Shown one piece after another: positions 45,052-55,200 of a DNA stretch of 64,000 bases (positions within the stretch are counted from its first letter, which is position 1; every line of letters begins with the position of its first letter). The position numbers were made by a program, and so were the translations under genes. The notes under the pieces were generated by a model that saw only the letters and a list, made by a program, of their open reading frames with translations, did no database searches and was not told where the DNA came from. This DNA comes from CAZKWG01 sp964615375 (GTDB taxonomy: Bacteria; Myxococcota_A; UBA796; CAZKWG01): assembly GCA_964615375.1 (NCBI GenBank), contig CAZTOW010000022.1, positions 62,001 through 126,000 on the forward strand, given 5' to 3'.

Positions 45052-45549
45052 ATGCCCCGCGAGCTCATCCTCGAACTGAACGTCAACGGCGAGCCGGTGC
45101 GGCGTCTGGTGCCGGCCAGCCGCTCGCTCCTCGACCTGCTGCGCGAGGACCTGGATCTCACCGGGTCCAAGCACGGCTGCGACGTGGGCGACTGCGGGGC
45201 CTGCACGGTGCTGGTGGACGGGCGGCCGACGCTCTCCTGCGTGACGCTGGCCGCCACCTGCGCGGGTCGGGAGGTGCGGACCATCGAGGGGCTGGGGGCG
45301 CGGGGGCTCCACCCGATTCAGGAGGCGCTCCACCGACATGTCGGCGCCCAGTGCGGCTACTGCACGCCGGGCATCGCCATCGCGCTCGCCGCGCTCCTGG
45401 ACCGCCCGCTGAAGGACCGAGGGGCTCGCCCGTCGGAGGCGGAGATCCGCGAGGTGCTGGGCAGCAACATCTGCCGGTGCACGGGCTACACGAAGATCAT
45501 CGCTGCCGCCCTGGACGCGGCCGAGCGCATGGCGGAGCCACAGCCATGA
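45052..45549 (+). CDS. hcrC: 4-hydroxybenzoyl-CoA reductase gamma-like [2Fe-2S] subunit
   Basis: A 165-residue molybdenum-hydroxylase iron-sulfur subunit. Plant-type [2Fe-2S] Cys43, 48, 51, 63 lie in GCDVGDCGAC. The second cluster uses Cys101, 104, 141, 143 (CGYC...CRC). The size matches the 4-HBCR small subunit. Its TGA overlaps the hcrA ATG. The three-gene set and the [4Fe-4S] insert in the FAD subunit favour 4-hydroxybenzoyl-CoA reductase over xanthine or CO dehydrogenase, though related uncharacterised enzymes share the features. The enzyme removes the 4-hydroxyl of 4-hydroxybenzoyl-CoA to give benzoyl-CoA. Confidence 0.85.
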   Translation: MPRELILELNVNGEPVRRLVPASRSLLDLLREDLDLTGSKHGCDVGDCGACTVLVDGRPTLSCVTLAATCAGREVRTIEGLGARGLHPIQEALHRHVGAQCGYCTPGIAIALAALLDRPLKDRGARPSEAEIREVLGSNICRCTGYTKIIAAALDAAERMAEPQP

Positions 45550-47867
45550 GCATGGAGGGCAAGGGCTGGCACGCGGGCGAGCCCGCCGAGGGCGGGGTGG
45601 TCGGCGGGGGCGGGCGCGGCAAGGTGGACGGGCTGCCGCGGATCACGGGAGAGGCGCGCTTCACCGACGATCTGAAGCTGCCGCGCATGGTCTACGCGAA
45701 GGTGCTGCGCAGCCCGCACGCCCACGCCCGCATCCTCGCCATCGACGACCGCGAGGCCCTCGCCATGCCTGGCGTGCTGGCGGTGCTGCGCGGCGAGGAG
45801 CTGCCCACGCGCTACGGCCCCATCCCGGTGGCCCAGGACGAGACGGCGCTGGCCATCGGCAAGGTGCGCTACGTGGGCGAGCCGGTCGTCGCGGTGGCGG
45901 CGACGACGGAGGCGCTGGCCTGGGAGGCCTGCCGTCGGGTGCGGGTCGAATACGAGCCGCTGAAGCCGGTCTTCACGCTGGATGAGGCCCTGGACCCGGA
46001 GAGCCCGCTGGTGCACGAGGCGGCGCGCAAGGGCTCCAACGTGCTCCGCCGCGTCCACCAGAGCTACGGGGACACGGACGCGGGCTTCGCCGAGGCCGAT
46101 CTGGTGATGGAGGGCGAGTATCACTACCCGGGCTCCACCCACGTCCCGCTGGAGACGCAGAGCGCGCTGGCCAGCCTGGGCGCGGACGGGGTGCTGACGG
46201 TGTGGTCGTCGACCCAGAACCCGCACTACCTCCACCGCGCGCTGGCGAAGATCCTCGATCTCCCGGCGGCGCGCATCCGGCTGGTCAAGCCGGCGGTGGG
46301 GGCGGGCTACGGCGGCAAGTGCGACCCCTTCGTCACCGACGTCTGCGCGGCGCACCTGGCCTGCAAGCTCGGGCGGCCGGTCAAGGTGACGATGGAGCGC
46401 GAGGAGGTCTTCTACGCGCACCGCGGCCGGCACCCCACGAAGCTCAAGCTCAAGATGGGGATGAAGCACGACGGGACCATCACGGCGCTCACGCTGGAGG
46501 CCTGGGCCAACGGCGGGGCCTACTCGAGCTACGGGGTGGTGACCTCCTACTACCTGGGCGTGTTCGGGACCATCCCCTACAAGCTCCAGCACTACAAGTT
46601 CACGACGGGGCGTGTCTACACGAACCTCCCGCCCTGCGGTCCCAAGCGTGGTCATGGGGCGATCCAGCCGCGCTTCGCGCTGGAGGTCCACCTGGACCGG
46701 ATGTGCGAGGCCCTCGGGCTCGACCCCGTCGAGGTCCGGCTGAAGAACATGGTGGAGCCGGACACGGAGACGGTCAACGGCCTGCGCGTGACCAGCGTGG
46801 GCCTCCGCGAGTGCCTGGAGCGGGTGGTCGAGGCGAGCGGCTACCGCGAGAAGCGCGGGAAGATGGGGCCGGGGCGCGGGATCGGCCTGGCCTGCTCGGC
46901 CTACATGTGCGGGGCGCTTCACGCGGTGTATCAGAACGAGATGGCGCAGAGCGGGGTACAACTCCAGGTGGAGCGCTCGGGCCGCGTGACCATCTTCTCG
47001 GGCACGGCCGACATCGGGCAGGGCTCGAACCACATGCTGGCCACCCTGGTCGCCGAGCGCCTGGGCATCCACCCGGAGGACTGCCGGGTCATCGAGGCGG
47101 ACTCGGATCTGGTGCCGGTGGACCTGGGCTCCTACTCGAGCCGGGTGACCTTCATGGCGGGGAACGCGGCGCTCCAGGCGGCGGACCGCGTGCGGGAGCT
47201 CATCTTCTCGGCTGTCGCGGAGCAGCTCGGGGTAGGGCTGGAGACGATCACGGCCCGGGACGGGGTCGTGCGCGCCGGAGACAAGGAGATCCCCTGGACG
47301 AAGGCCGTGGAGCTGGGCGAGAGCCGGCACGGCACGCTGGGCAGCACGGGCTCCTACAAGCCGCCGAAGATCGGCAACCGCTTCCGCCGCGAGAGCGTGG
47401 GCCCGAGCCCGGCGTATTCGTTCACGGCCCAGGTGGCCGAGGTGCAGGTGGACGAGGAGACGGGAGAGCTCAAGGTGGAGCGGATCTGGTGCGCGCACGA
47501 CCTCGGCCGCGTCCTGCACCGGGAGATCGCCGAGGGCCAGGTGGAGGGCTGCGTCTACATGGGCGTGGGCGAGGCCATCCTTGAAGAGCAGACCTACGAG
47601 CAGGGTCGGGTGCGCGCGCCCAGCATCCTGGAGTATCGGATCCCCACCGTCCACGACACGCCGGAGATCCACACGATCCTGGTGGAGTCGCACGATCCGG
47701 GCGGGCCCTTCGGCGCCAAGGAGGTAGGGGAGGGGCCGCAGCTCAGCACGGTGCCCGCCATCGCCAACGCGCTCCACGACGCGACCGGCCTGTGGATGAC
47801 GGCGCCGCCGTACACGCCGGATCGGGTGCTCAGCGCGCTCCGCCGCCGCGACCGGGAGGCCCGCTGA
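45546..47867 (+). CDS. hcrA: 4-hydroxybenzoyl-CoA reductase alpha-like molybdenum subunit
   Basis: A 773-residue xanthine-oxidase-family large subunit, essentially the length of the characterised 4-HBCR subunit. It binds the molybdopterin cofactor and does the reductive dehydroxylation. Visible features are the N-terminal GKVDGLPRITGEARFTDD, AGYGGKCDPFVTDV, the PKRGHGAIQ segment, GTADIGQGSNHM near Mo, and the C-terminal GPFGAKEVGEG motif carrying the conserved Glu. Coupled by ATGA to hcrC and by TGATG to hcrB. The substrate is inferred from the subunit set. Confidence 0.87.
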   Translation: MSMEGKGWHAGEPAEGGVVGGGGRGKVDGLPRITGEARFTDDLKLPRMVYAKVLRSPHAHARILAIDDREALAMPGVLAVLRGEELPTRYGPIPVAQDETALAIGKVRYVGEPVVAVAATTEALAWEACRRVRVEYEPLKPVFTLDEALDPESPLVHEAARKGSNVLRRVHQSYGDTDAGFAEADLVMEGEYHYPGSTHVPLETQSALASLGADGVLTVWSSTQNPHYLHRALAKILDLPAARIRLVKPAVGAGYGGKCDPFVTDVCAAHLACKLGRPVKVTMEREEVFYAHRGRHPTKLKLKMGMKHDGTITALTLEAWANGGAYSSYGVVTSYYLGVFGTIPYKLQHYKFTTGRVYTNLPPCGPKRGHGAIQPRFALEVHLDRMCEALGLDPVEVRLKNMVEPDTETVNGLRVTSVGLRECLERVVEASGYREKRGKMGPGRGIGLACSAYMCGALHAVYQNEMAQSGVQLQVERSGRVTIFSGTADIGQGSNHMLATLVAERLGIHPEDCRVIEADSDLVPVDLGSYSSRVTFMAGNAALQAADRVRELIFSAVAEQLGVGLETITARDGVVRAGDKEIPWTKAVELGESRHGTLGSTGSYKPPKIGNRFRRESVGPSPAYSFTAQVAEVQVDEETGELKVERIWCAHDLGRVLHREIAEGQVEGCVYMGVGEAILEEQTYEQGRVRAPSILEYRIPTVHDTPEIHTILVESHDPGGPFGAKEVGEGPQLSTVPAIANALHDATGLWMTAPPYTPDRVLSALRRRDREAR

Positions 47868-48781
47868 TGCTGCCCTTTCCGGATTTCAGCTTCGAGGCCC
47901 CGGACACGCCGGAGGACCTGCTCGCCCTGGCCGCGGAGCCCGGGGCGCGGCTGCTGGCGGGCGGGACGGACCTGCTGCCCAGCCTGAAGCACCGCCTGTT
48001 CGCGCCGCGGCTGCTGGTCTCGCTGGGGCGGGCGCCGGGGCTCGCGGGGGTGCGCGAGGAGGGCGGGGAGCTGGTCGTCGGCGCCATGACCCGGCTGGCC
48101 GACGTGGCGTCGGATCCAACGGTGCAGAGAGGCTGGCCGGCGCTGGCGGCGGCCTGCAGGACCGTCGCGACGCCCACGATCCAGGGCATGGGCACGCTGG
48201 GCGGGAACGTGCTGCTGGACACGCGGTGCCAGTACTACAACCAGCCCCAGGGCTGGCGGGCGGCGCTGGGCGGCTGCCTCAAGTGCGAGGGCAGCGTCTG
48301 CCACGTCGCGCGGACGGGCGCGGGCTGCTACGCGGCGAGCTCGGCGGACACGGTGCCGGTGTTGTGGCTCTATGGGGCGCGGCTGCGCGTGGCCTCGCTG
48401 AGCGGGGTGAGGGAGATCCCGATCTCCGACCTGTACGGCGCGGACGGGCGCGAGCCCCACCGCCTGCGGCCCGAGGAGGTCCTGCTGGAGCTGGTCGTGC
48501 CCAGGGTGGAATTCCCGGTCCTGCACCGCAAGCTGCGGCGGCGGGGCGCCATCGACTACGGGTTGTTGCTGGTGGCGCTGCGGCGCGAGGGCGAGGGCGC
48601 GCGGGCCGTGCTCTCGGCCCTGGGCCCTCAGCCGTTGGAGGTCTTCGCCGAGCGGGCGGAGGATCTGCCGGAGATGGCCTGGCGGGCGGCGAAGCCGCTC
48701 CACACGCACCTCGTGAGCACGAGCTGGCGGAAACACATGGTGCGGGTGGAGGTGGGGCGGGGGCTCAGGGAGATCTCCTGA
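47867..48781 (+). CDS. hcrB: 4-hydroxybenzoyl-CoA reductase beta-like FAD/[4Fe-4S] subunit
   Basis: A 304-residue FAD subunit. The PCMH flavin fold shows LLAGGTDLLPSL and GTLGGNV. An insertion holds Cys121, 137, 145 and 154 (TRCQYYNQ...CLKCEGSVCHV...GCYAAS). This matches, nearly residue for residue, the extra [4Fe-4S] loop reported for 4-hydroxybenzoyl-CoA reductase and absent from most xanthine dehydrogenases. That is the best evidence for the substrate assignment. The extra cluster is thought to permit electron input from a low-potential donor. It overlaps hcrA (TGATG). Confidence 0.87.
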   Translation: MLPFPDFSFEAPDTPEDLLALAAEPGARLLAGGTDLLPSLKHRLFAPRLLVSLGRAPGLAGVREEGGELVVGAMTRLADVASDPTVQRGWPALAAACRTVATPTIQGMGTLGGNVLLDTRCQYYNQPQGWRAALGGCLKCEGSVCHVARTGAGCYAASSADTVPVLWLYGARLRVASLSGVREIPISDLYGADGREPHRLRPEEVLLELVVPRVEFPVLHRKLRRRGAIDYGLLLVALRREGEGARAVLSALGPQPLEVFAERAEDLPEMAWRAAKPLHTHLVSTSWRKHMVRVEVGRGLREIS

Positions 48782-48790
48782 TCCTCTGCT

Positions 48791-49594
48791 ATGTTGGTTC
48801 TCATGTTCCTCCTCCCCCTCCTCGCCTGCGCGCCGGAGCCCGCGGTGGTCCCCGAGGAGCTGCCGCCGATCCTGGCTGGCGGGGTGGCCGCGCCGGAGGA
48901 GGTGCCCGCCGGCCCCACCCTGGCCGAGGCCCCGCCCTGGGCCGCGCCCGAGGTCGAGGCGCTCCCCAAAGCCGATCACCTGCCGTCCGGCGACTACGCG
49001 GCGCTGGTCGCGGCGATAGAGGCGGATCGCCAGGTCTTCGCCAGCTACGACGCGCAGGACGCCGCGCGCGCCTACCTGCTGGACGCGATCACGGCCCACC
49101 TCTTCCCGGCCTGGGCGGGCACGCGCTGGGCCTTCTACGGGACGGCCGAGGCGCCGGGGCAGGGCGAGATCGCCTGCGGCTACTGGGTGGCGAGCGTGCT
49201 GCGTGACGTGGGCTTCCGCGTGAACCGGAACCAGCTCGGCAAGCAGGCCTCCGAGCGCATCCTGCTGACCTTCGCCGAGCCCGCCCGCCTGGAGCACTTC
49301 GGGCGGCGTCCGGTGACCGAGGTCATCGCGCGGGTCTCCGCGCTGGGCGAGGGGCTGTGGGGCGTAGGTCTGGCCAACCACGCCGGCTTCCTCTGGAACG
49401 ACGGGGAGCGCGTGCTGTTCTGCCACTCCAACTACAACGGGACCCGCGGCCCGGAGTGCGAGGACGCCAACACCTCCTGGGCCTTCGTCACCTCGTACAC
49501 GGTGATCGCCTCGGTGCTGGCGGACGCCACGGTGGACGCCTGGCTGGAGGGCCGGGCGCTCCCGACCGGGAGCTTCGCGGCCGGGCCGCGATAG
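48791..49594 (+). CDS. Lipoprotein with papain-like (NlpC/P60/CHAP-type) core
   Basis: A 267-residue protein 9 bases after hcrB. Lipobox LLAC (Cys13). The motif IACGYWVASVLRDVGF (Cys129) and NHAGFLWNDG (His197), with HSNYNG later, fit the catalytic Cys and His of papain-fold peptidoglycan or amide hydrolases, though the overall family is not certain. No tie to the hcr genes is apparent beyond proximity. It may have its own promoter within hcrB. Confidence 0.68.
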   Translation: MLVLMFLLPLLACAPEPAVVPEELPPILAGGVAAPEEVPAGPTLAEAPPWAAPEVEALPKADHLPSGDYAALVAAIEADRQVFASYDAQDAARAYLLDAITAHLFPAWAGTRWAFYGTAEAPGQGEIACGYWVASVLRDVGFRVNRNQLGKQASERILLTFAEPARLEHFGRRPVTEVIARVSALGEGLWGVGLANHAGFLWNDGERVLFCHSNYNGTRGPECEDANTSWAFVTSYTVIASVLADATVDAWLEGRALPTGSFAAGPR

Positions 49595-49708
49595 CGCAGC
49601 TCACAACTTCTTGTCCGCGCCCCCCTGTACCTTCGACGGCGTTCGCGCTAAAAAATGCGGATCCGTGTGCGTGTCCGGCGCTGGGGCTCCGGGCGGGGGG
49701 GCGGTCCG

Positions 49709-52213
49709 ATGTGGGAGCTGAGCATCCGGCTGGTGGACGCGAGCGGCGCCGCGCTGCCGGGGCACCGCGTCACCGTGGCCTTCCAGCTCCGGCTGGCCGG
49801 CGCGGGGGCCGAGCTGATGATGCCGGCGGAGGCGGTGGGCGTGAGCGACGCGAGCGGCCTCGCGAAGCTGAGCCTCCCCTCGGCGGAGAGCCTGGGGGAC
49901 CTCCTGAAATTCACGGTGCGCGACGCCGACGCGCGCGTGGTCCACGAGCTCGAGGCCCCGCGCGCCGGCGTGGGCGGCGAGCTGAGGCTGGCGGTGGGCG
50001 CGCCTGCGCGGCCGACGACGCTGACGGTGGAGCTGAGCCGGGGCGGCCAGAAGCTGGCGGGCGTGGACGTGGTGCTGCTGGGGCGGGCCGAGGGGGCCTC
50101 CTCCTTCAGCCTCGTGCTGGCGGGCAAGACCGACGAGGCGGGGCGCATCCAGGGGCCCTGGCCGAGCGCGCGCTACGCCGAGGCCAGCGCCATGGTGCGC
50201 CTGGAGGGGAACCAGACCCTGCCGGTGGCCCTGGTGGACGGCGCCTTCGGGCCCCGGGTGGCGCTGGTGCTGCACGAGGTCGGCGCGCCCGCGCCCGCGC
50301 CCGCGCCTGCGCCCGCGCCGCCGCCTGCGCCCGCGCCGCCGCCCGCACCCGCGCCCGCCCCGACCCCTCCGCCGGTCGCTGGCGACGAGGTCCCGGCGAC
50401 GCTGGTGCCCAACCCGAACAGCCCCTCGAACCCGGGCAGCAGCACGAACCCGGGCAGCTCCACGAACCCGGACGCCGACGAGGACGAGGACGACACGGAC
50501 GGCGGTCGTCGGAGCCGGCGGCGGCGGGTGCGCTCCAGCGGCACCTCCAGCGGGCTCAGCGCGACGATCAGCTACGCCATCCTGGCCGTGATCGTGCTCG
50601 TGGGCGCCGCGCTGCGCTTCTACGAGCTGGGCGGCCCCAGCCTGTGGAACGACGAGCTGTCGAGCTGGCGCCGCGCCAGCTACGACACCGTGGACAAGGT
50701 CATCAAGAAGGGCGCGGGCGAGGACGTCCACCCGCCGGGCTACTACCTGCTCCTGCACGTGGTCCAGGGCATCAGCGACTCGGAGTTCGCGCTTCGCCTC
50801 CCGTCCGCGCTCGCCGGGATCGCCTCGCTGATCCTCGTCTTCCTGCTGGGGAAGCGGATCTGGTCGGAGAAGGAGGGGCTCATCGCCGCCGGCCTGATGG
50901 CCGTGCTCTGGGCGCCCATCCGCTACAGCCAGGAGGCGCGGTCCTACGCGCTGCTGATGCTCTTCGCCATGCTCACGATGTGGGCCTGGATGAACCTGAT
51001 GCGCGAGGCGGAGCGAAAAGGGCGCTTCAACGTCGAGCAGGCCCTGTGGTACGTGCTGAGCGCCACCGGGATCATCTACCTGCACTACTTCGGCGTGCTC
51101 CTGGTGGGCCTGCAGTTCCTCGGGGGGCTGGCCTTCATCGGCAGCCGGCGCCACCGGCAGGGCGCGCTCACGCACCTGGCGGGGGTCTACATTGCCGTCG
51201 GCCTGCTCTACCTGCCCTGGGTGCCCAACTTCCTCGAGGATCTGACGCAGTCCAAGAGCTGGATGGAGAGCCCGGACGAGGCGGAGGGCTCGACCTTCTG
51301 GTCCTACGTCAAGTTCCTCTTCAACCACCAGGGCGGGGTGGCCGGCTACATGACGGTGCTGGTGCTGGCCTCCGCCGCCGCCGGGATCCTCCAGGCCCGG
51401 TCGAGCGGGAAGGGCCTCGGCTTCACCGTGCGCACCCGCTGGGGGATGGTGAGCCTCTGGTTCATCATGCCCTTCGCCATCACCTGGCTCCAGAGCGTGC
51501 TGGCCACGCCGGTGCTCTCGAACCGCAACCTGCTGGTCTCCGCGCCGGCCGCCTGGCTGCTCATCGGGCGGGCGATCACGGCGCTCCCGCTGCGTCCGCG
51601 AATTCAGGCGGTGATCGCGGTCATCACCGTGATCGTGGCGGGGGTCAGCTTCAGCAGCAAGAACTACTACTCCAAGCCGAACCGGCAGCAGTACCGCGAG
51701 ATGGTGCAGTACGTGGTGGACCACGAGGACGAGAACAAGAAGGAGGTCATCATCGTCACGGGCCAGCCGCAGCACTTCAACTACTACCTGGACCGGCTGG
51801 GCGCCTCGCGCATGGCGGACATCTCGGCGAGCTCCGAGGACGACATCGGCAAGGTGGAGCGGCTGCTGGAGGAGGAGAAGCCCCAGGTCATCTGGCGCCT
51901 GCGCGCGGGCAAGAACGCCGACAGCGACGTGGACGCCTGGCTGCACGAGCGCTTCTCGGTGCAGGACGAGCAGGAGCTCTACGGCGTGAGCCTCACGCTC
52001 TACGGCAAGGGCGGTGAGGGCGCGGCGCAAGCGGGGGCCGCGGAGGGCGGCGAGGCCGAGGCGGGGGCCGAGGGGAGCGGAGACGAGGCCGGCGCCGAGG
52101 ACAAGAAGAAGAAAAAGAAGAAGAAGAAAGGTGAGAAGGGCGCCACGGGCGAGCCGGCGGACGCGGAGCCGGCGGACGCGGAGCCGGCGAAGAGCCCGGA
52201 CACGGGGAACTAA
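49709..52213 (+). CDS. GT39 (dolichyl-phosphate-mannose-type) glycosyltransferase with N-terminal extension
   Basis: An 834-residue protein. An ATG at 49709 after a G-rich site is preferred to an ATG at 49655. Residues 1-190 are a beta-rich, Ig-like domain (GAALPGHRVTVAF). An Ala/Pro repeat linker (about 191-224) and an Asn/Ser and acidic linker follow, then a first membrane helix near 287. The GT-C core shows the acidic loop NDELSSW and DVHPPGYYLLLH, with further helices. A poly-Lys cluster and ADAEPADAEPA repeats form the C-terminal tail. It probably transfers a sugar from a polyprenyl phosphate at the periplasmic face. The acceptor is unknown. The soluble N-terminal domain on a GT39 protein is unusual. 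Confidence 0.87.
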   Translation: MWELSIRLVDASGAALPGHRVTVAFQLRLAGAGAELMMPAEAVGVSDASGLAKLSLPSAESLGDLLKFTVRDADARVVHELEAPRAGVGGELRLAVGAPARPTTLTVELSRGGQKLAGVDVVLLGRAEGASSFSLVLAGKTDEAGRIQGPWPSARYAEASAMVRLEGNQTLPVALVDGAFGPRVALVLHEVGAPAPAPAPAPAPPPAPAPPPAPAPAPTPPPVAGDEVPATLVPNPNSPSNPGSSTNPGSSTNPDADEDEDDTDGGRRSRRRRVRSSGTSSGLSATISYAILAVIVLVGAALRFYELGGPSLWNDELSSWRRASYDTVDKVIKKGAGEDVHPPGYYLLLHVVQGISDSEFALRLPSALAGIASLILVFLLGKRIWSEKEGLIAAGLMAVLWAPIRYSQEARSYALLMLFAMLTMWAWMNLMREAERKGRFNVEQALWYVLSATGIIYLHYFGVLLVGLQFLGGLAFIGSRRHRQGALTHLAGVYIAVGLLYLPWVPNFLEDLTQSKSWMESPDEAEGSTFWSYVKFLFNHQGGVAGYMTVLVLASAAAGILQARSSGKGLGFTVRTRWGMVSLWFIMPFAITWLQSVLATPVLSNRNLLVSAPAAWLLIGRAITALPLRPRIQAVIAVITVIVAGVSFSSKNYYSKPNRQQYREMVQYVVDHEDENKKEVIIVTGQPQHFNYYLDRLGASRMADISASSEDDIGKVERLLEEEKPQVIWRLRAGKNADSDVDAWLHERFSVQDEQELYGVSLTLYGKGGEGAAQAGAAEGGEAEAGAEGSGDEAGAEDKKKKKKKKKGEKGATGEPADAEPADAEPAKSPDTGN

Positions 52214-52218
52214 ACCGA

Positions 52219-55200
52219 CTAGTGCATTCTCGCACGCTCCACGGTCGACCAGCGCGGGTGTGAGCGCAGCGGCGCCAGCTCCGGCTGGTGGGTCAGCACG
52301 TCGGCCAGGACCTCTGGAGCGGGGGCGCGGGCCAGCGCCTCCTCCACCGCGCTCATGGCGCCCTCCACGTCTCCACGGGCCAGCCGCACCGTGGCCAGCT
52401 GGCGCAGGGCGCGCGGCAGCAGGGCGGGATCGGCGTCCGTGAGCGTGCGGGCCAGCGTCACCGCGCGCTCGGCGTCGCGCTCGGCGGGGGCGGGCTGCGC
52501 GAGCCGCCGCCACGCCTCCGAGCGTCGGGTCAGCAGCGTGACCACCTCGGGGGTGGCCGGGGCGCGCTCCAGGCCCTGCGTCAGCCTGGTGAGCGGCTCG
52601 CGTGAGCGTCTGTCCTCGGGGTGGACCTGGGTCACGAGATCGAAGGCGGCCGCGAACGCGGAGAACCAGGATGGCCCCAGGGCCTCGCGGAGGGCGGGCG
52701 CGTAGGCGTCCGGCTCGGAGAGCAGCAGCCGATCGCGTGCGCCCCCCAGGGTGGGATCCCGGAGCGCCAGCGCCCGCAGCTCGGCGTCCCGCTCGCTCTG
52801 ACGCCCCAGGGCGCCCAACGCCACCACGCGGGGGAGCGAGGGCGTCGAGGGCAGCAGCTTCAAGGCCTCGTCGGCGCGCCCCTGGACCAGGAGGGCGTTG
52901 GCGACCAGGGCGGGCTCCTCAGGCGCGTCGCGCACCTCGAAGCCGCGAAGGGAGATGGCATGCAGCGTCATGTCGGTCAGGGCGCCCTCTCCCGTGATCG
53001 CGATCTCCAGCCAGCCCTCCTGGGGCGGCGCGCCGTCCCGAGAGCTGTAGACGTACCTGCCGATCTCCCCGCCGTCCTCGCGCTCCAGCGAGCAGCTCTC
53101 CTTGTTCTCGTCGGGATCCCAGGTCCAGCGCAGCCGGGACGGCCCGGCCGGCCGATCGCCAGGGCCCCCGCCAGCGGGGAAGCCCGAGCAGGTGGACGAG
53201 GGCATGTACCAGCCACCGCCGCCCACGGTCGCGAGGAGGACGCCCCGGCGAGGCCCCCCCGGCTCCTCGATGAGGCTGACCGCCAGCGCTCCGCTCCAGT
53301 CCTGGTTGTGGGTCTCCGCGCTGAGCGTGAGCTCCACCGGGCCGCCGAGCCAGCGCACCGGGAGGCGCGCGACGGTGCCCGGGTTGGTGGAGACGACGCG
53401 CAGGCCCGAGCGGGTCGCCCGCGGCGTCTCGGGCAGTTCGAAGCGCCACTGCGGGTGCAGGGGCCCCCGGAGGTCCAGGTCGATCGCGGGGGTGCGGGCC
53501 CGTCGCTGGAGCTCCTCCAGCTTCTCGGTCAGCCTGGCGGGAGGGTCCGGCAGCGCGGCCCGCCGGGTGCCGACGGCGATGGCGGCCTCCGTGCGCCAGT
53601 CGCGGACGTGCAACCAGAAGGCGGCCTCGAGCGCCGCGGGGGCGCTGGTGGGCTCATCGGCGGCCTGCTCGTAGAGGGAGAGCGCCTCGCGCGGTGAGGT
53701 GGTCGCGACGATCTCGGCCGCGCGGATCAGCGCCTTCCCCTGCCCGGGTGTGCCCGTCATCAGCTCGCTGAGCGTGATGAAGCGCTCCACGGCGGCCTCG
53801 GTGGTGCCCATGGCGACCAGATCCTCGGCCCGCTCCCAGGCGGCCTTCAGGTCCTGGTCCAGGTCCTCTGGCGCCGCCAGGGGGCGAATCGGGGCGCGGG
53901 TGAGCGGCGGCAGCGCGTCATGGCCGGTCCCGAGCGCCCAGAGCTGGTCGGTGGTCGTGTCTCGCACGACCAGCTCATCATCGCCGTCCCCGTCCAGGTC
54001 GATGAACACCAGCGGCGCGACGCCCTCCAGGGTGACGCTCCCCCAGGTCCCGTCGGACCGCTGCTGGTAGATCCAGGTCCACCAGGTCTGGAGCATGACG
54101 ACCAGCTCCGAGGTCCCGTCTCCGTTCAGATCCCCCGCCAGCAGGTCCATGGACCGCGGGCTCGGGAGGGAGCGGTTCTCGATCTCCCAGTTCTTCGGAG
54201 GGGTGGGCGCGGGGATGAGCCCTCGCCACTCCAGGGCGTCGCCACCCCAGGCGAAGAGGTTGATCCCCTGCTCCGCCCCCTGCGGCGTGGTCGCGCCGAA
54301 GATCTGTCGATTGAGGAGCTTGTCCGGGTCATGCGCCTGATAGGCGGCCAGCAGGTGCTCCCCGCCGACCTCCGCGGGGACGAGGCGGGCGATCTGGCCG
54401 AGCTGCGCACGGTCCAGGAGATCGAGGCGACCGTCCCGCGCGCGGAGCACGCGAAGATCGTAGGTCCCCCAGTCCCCGGTGGCCAGCACGAGCTCCACGG
54501 ACCCGTCCCCGTCCAGATCGCGCGCCAGGAGCTCGCGGATCTCGGAGTTCGCGTGGTTGATGGAGGTGTTCGCCAGGTGCAGAGACGCATCCTCGAGGGC
54601 CTCGCCCTCCAACAGGCTGCGGTTGTCGGCGACGTAGAGCCGGGGCTCTCCGGTGCCCAGGAGGTCGCCGAGCAGCGCAGCGCTGGGGTACTCACAGGCC
54701 CAGGAGGCGCGCAGCTCGGACGATCCCTCGGAGAGCGCGGCGAAGGCACAGCGCTCCCCCGTCCGCCGGATGAGGTCGGTCGGCAGGCCGCCCAGGCGGG
54801 CCACGGGCACCGGAAGCAGCTCGACGCCCGCACGGGGAGCGAGGTGGATTACGCGCCGTATCCGAGGGGCCTCGGCGCGTGCGTCCAGGAGCGACAGGCG
54901 CTGCTCAGGGTACTCGTAGAGCCCGAGCTCGGGGCGCCCGTCGCCGTCCTCATCGAGGGCGAAGGCCAGGTCCGCATGCCCCGGCAGCGTCGTGGCCTGC
55001 GTCAGCATGCTCAGCAGGCGCCCCTGCTCCGGGTCGTCGGAGAGCGCCCGTGCCCGCGCGAGGTCCCGCTCGGTGGTCGCGAGATCCCGTTGCAGCGGTC
55101 GCAGCGCGGGATCCCCCGCGGCCCCCCGCGTCTCCAGCATGCCGATCACGCTGCGCAGCCGGTCCCACTGGTCCTGGGCTCGGAAGGTGCGCGCGAGCGT

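Noticed and set aside
45486..47777. Long minus-strand frame opposite hcrA
   Set aside because: hcrA has full family motifs. The antisense reading has none and no ribosome site.
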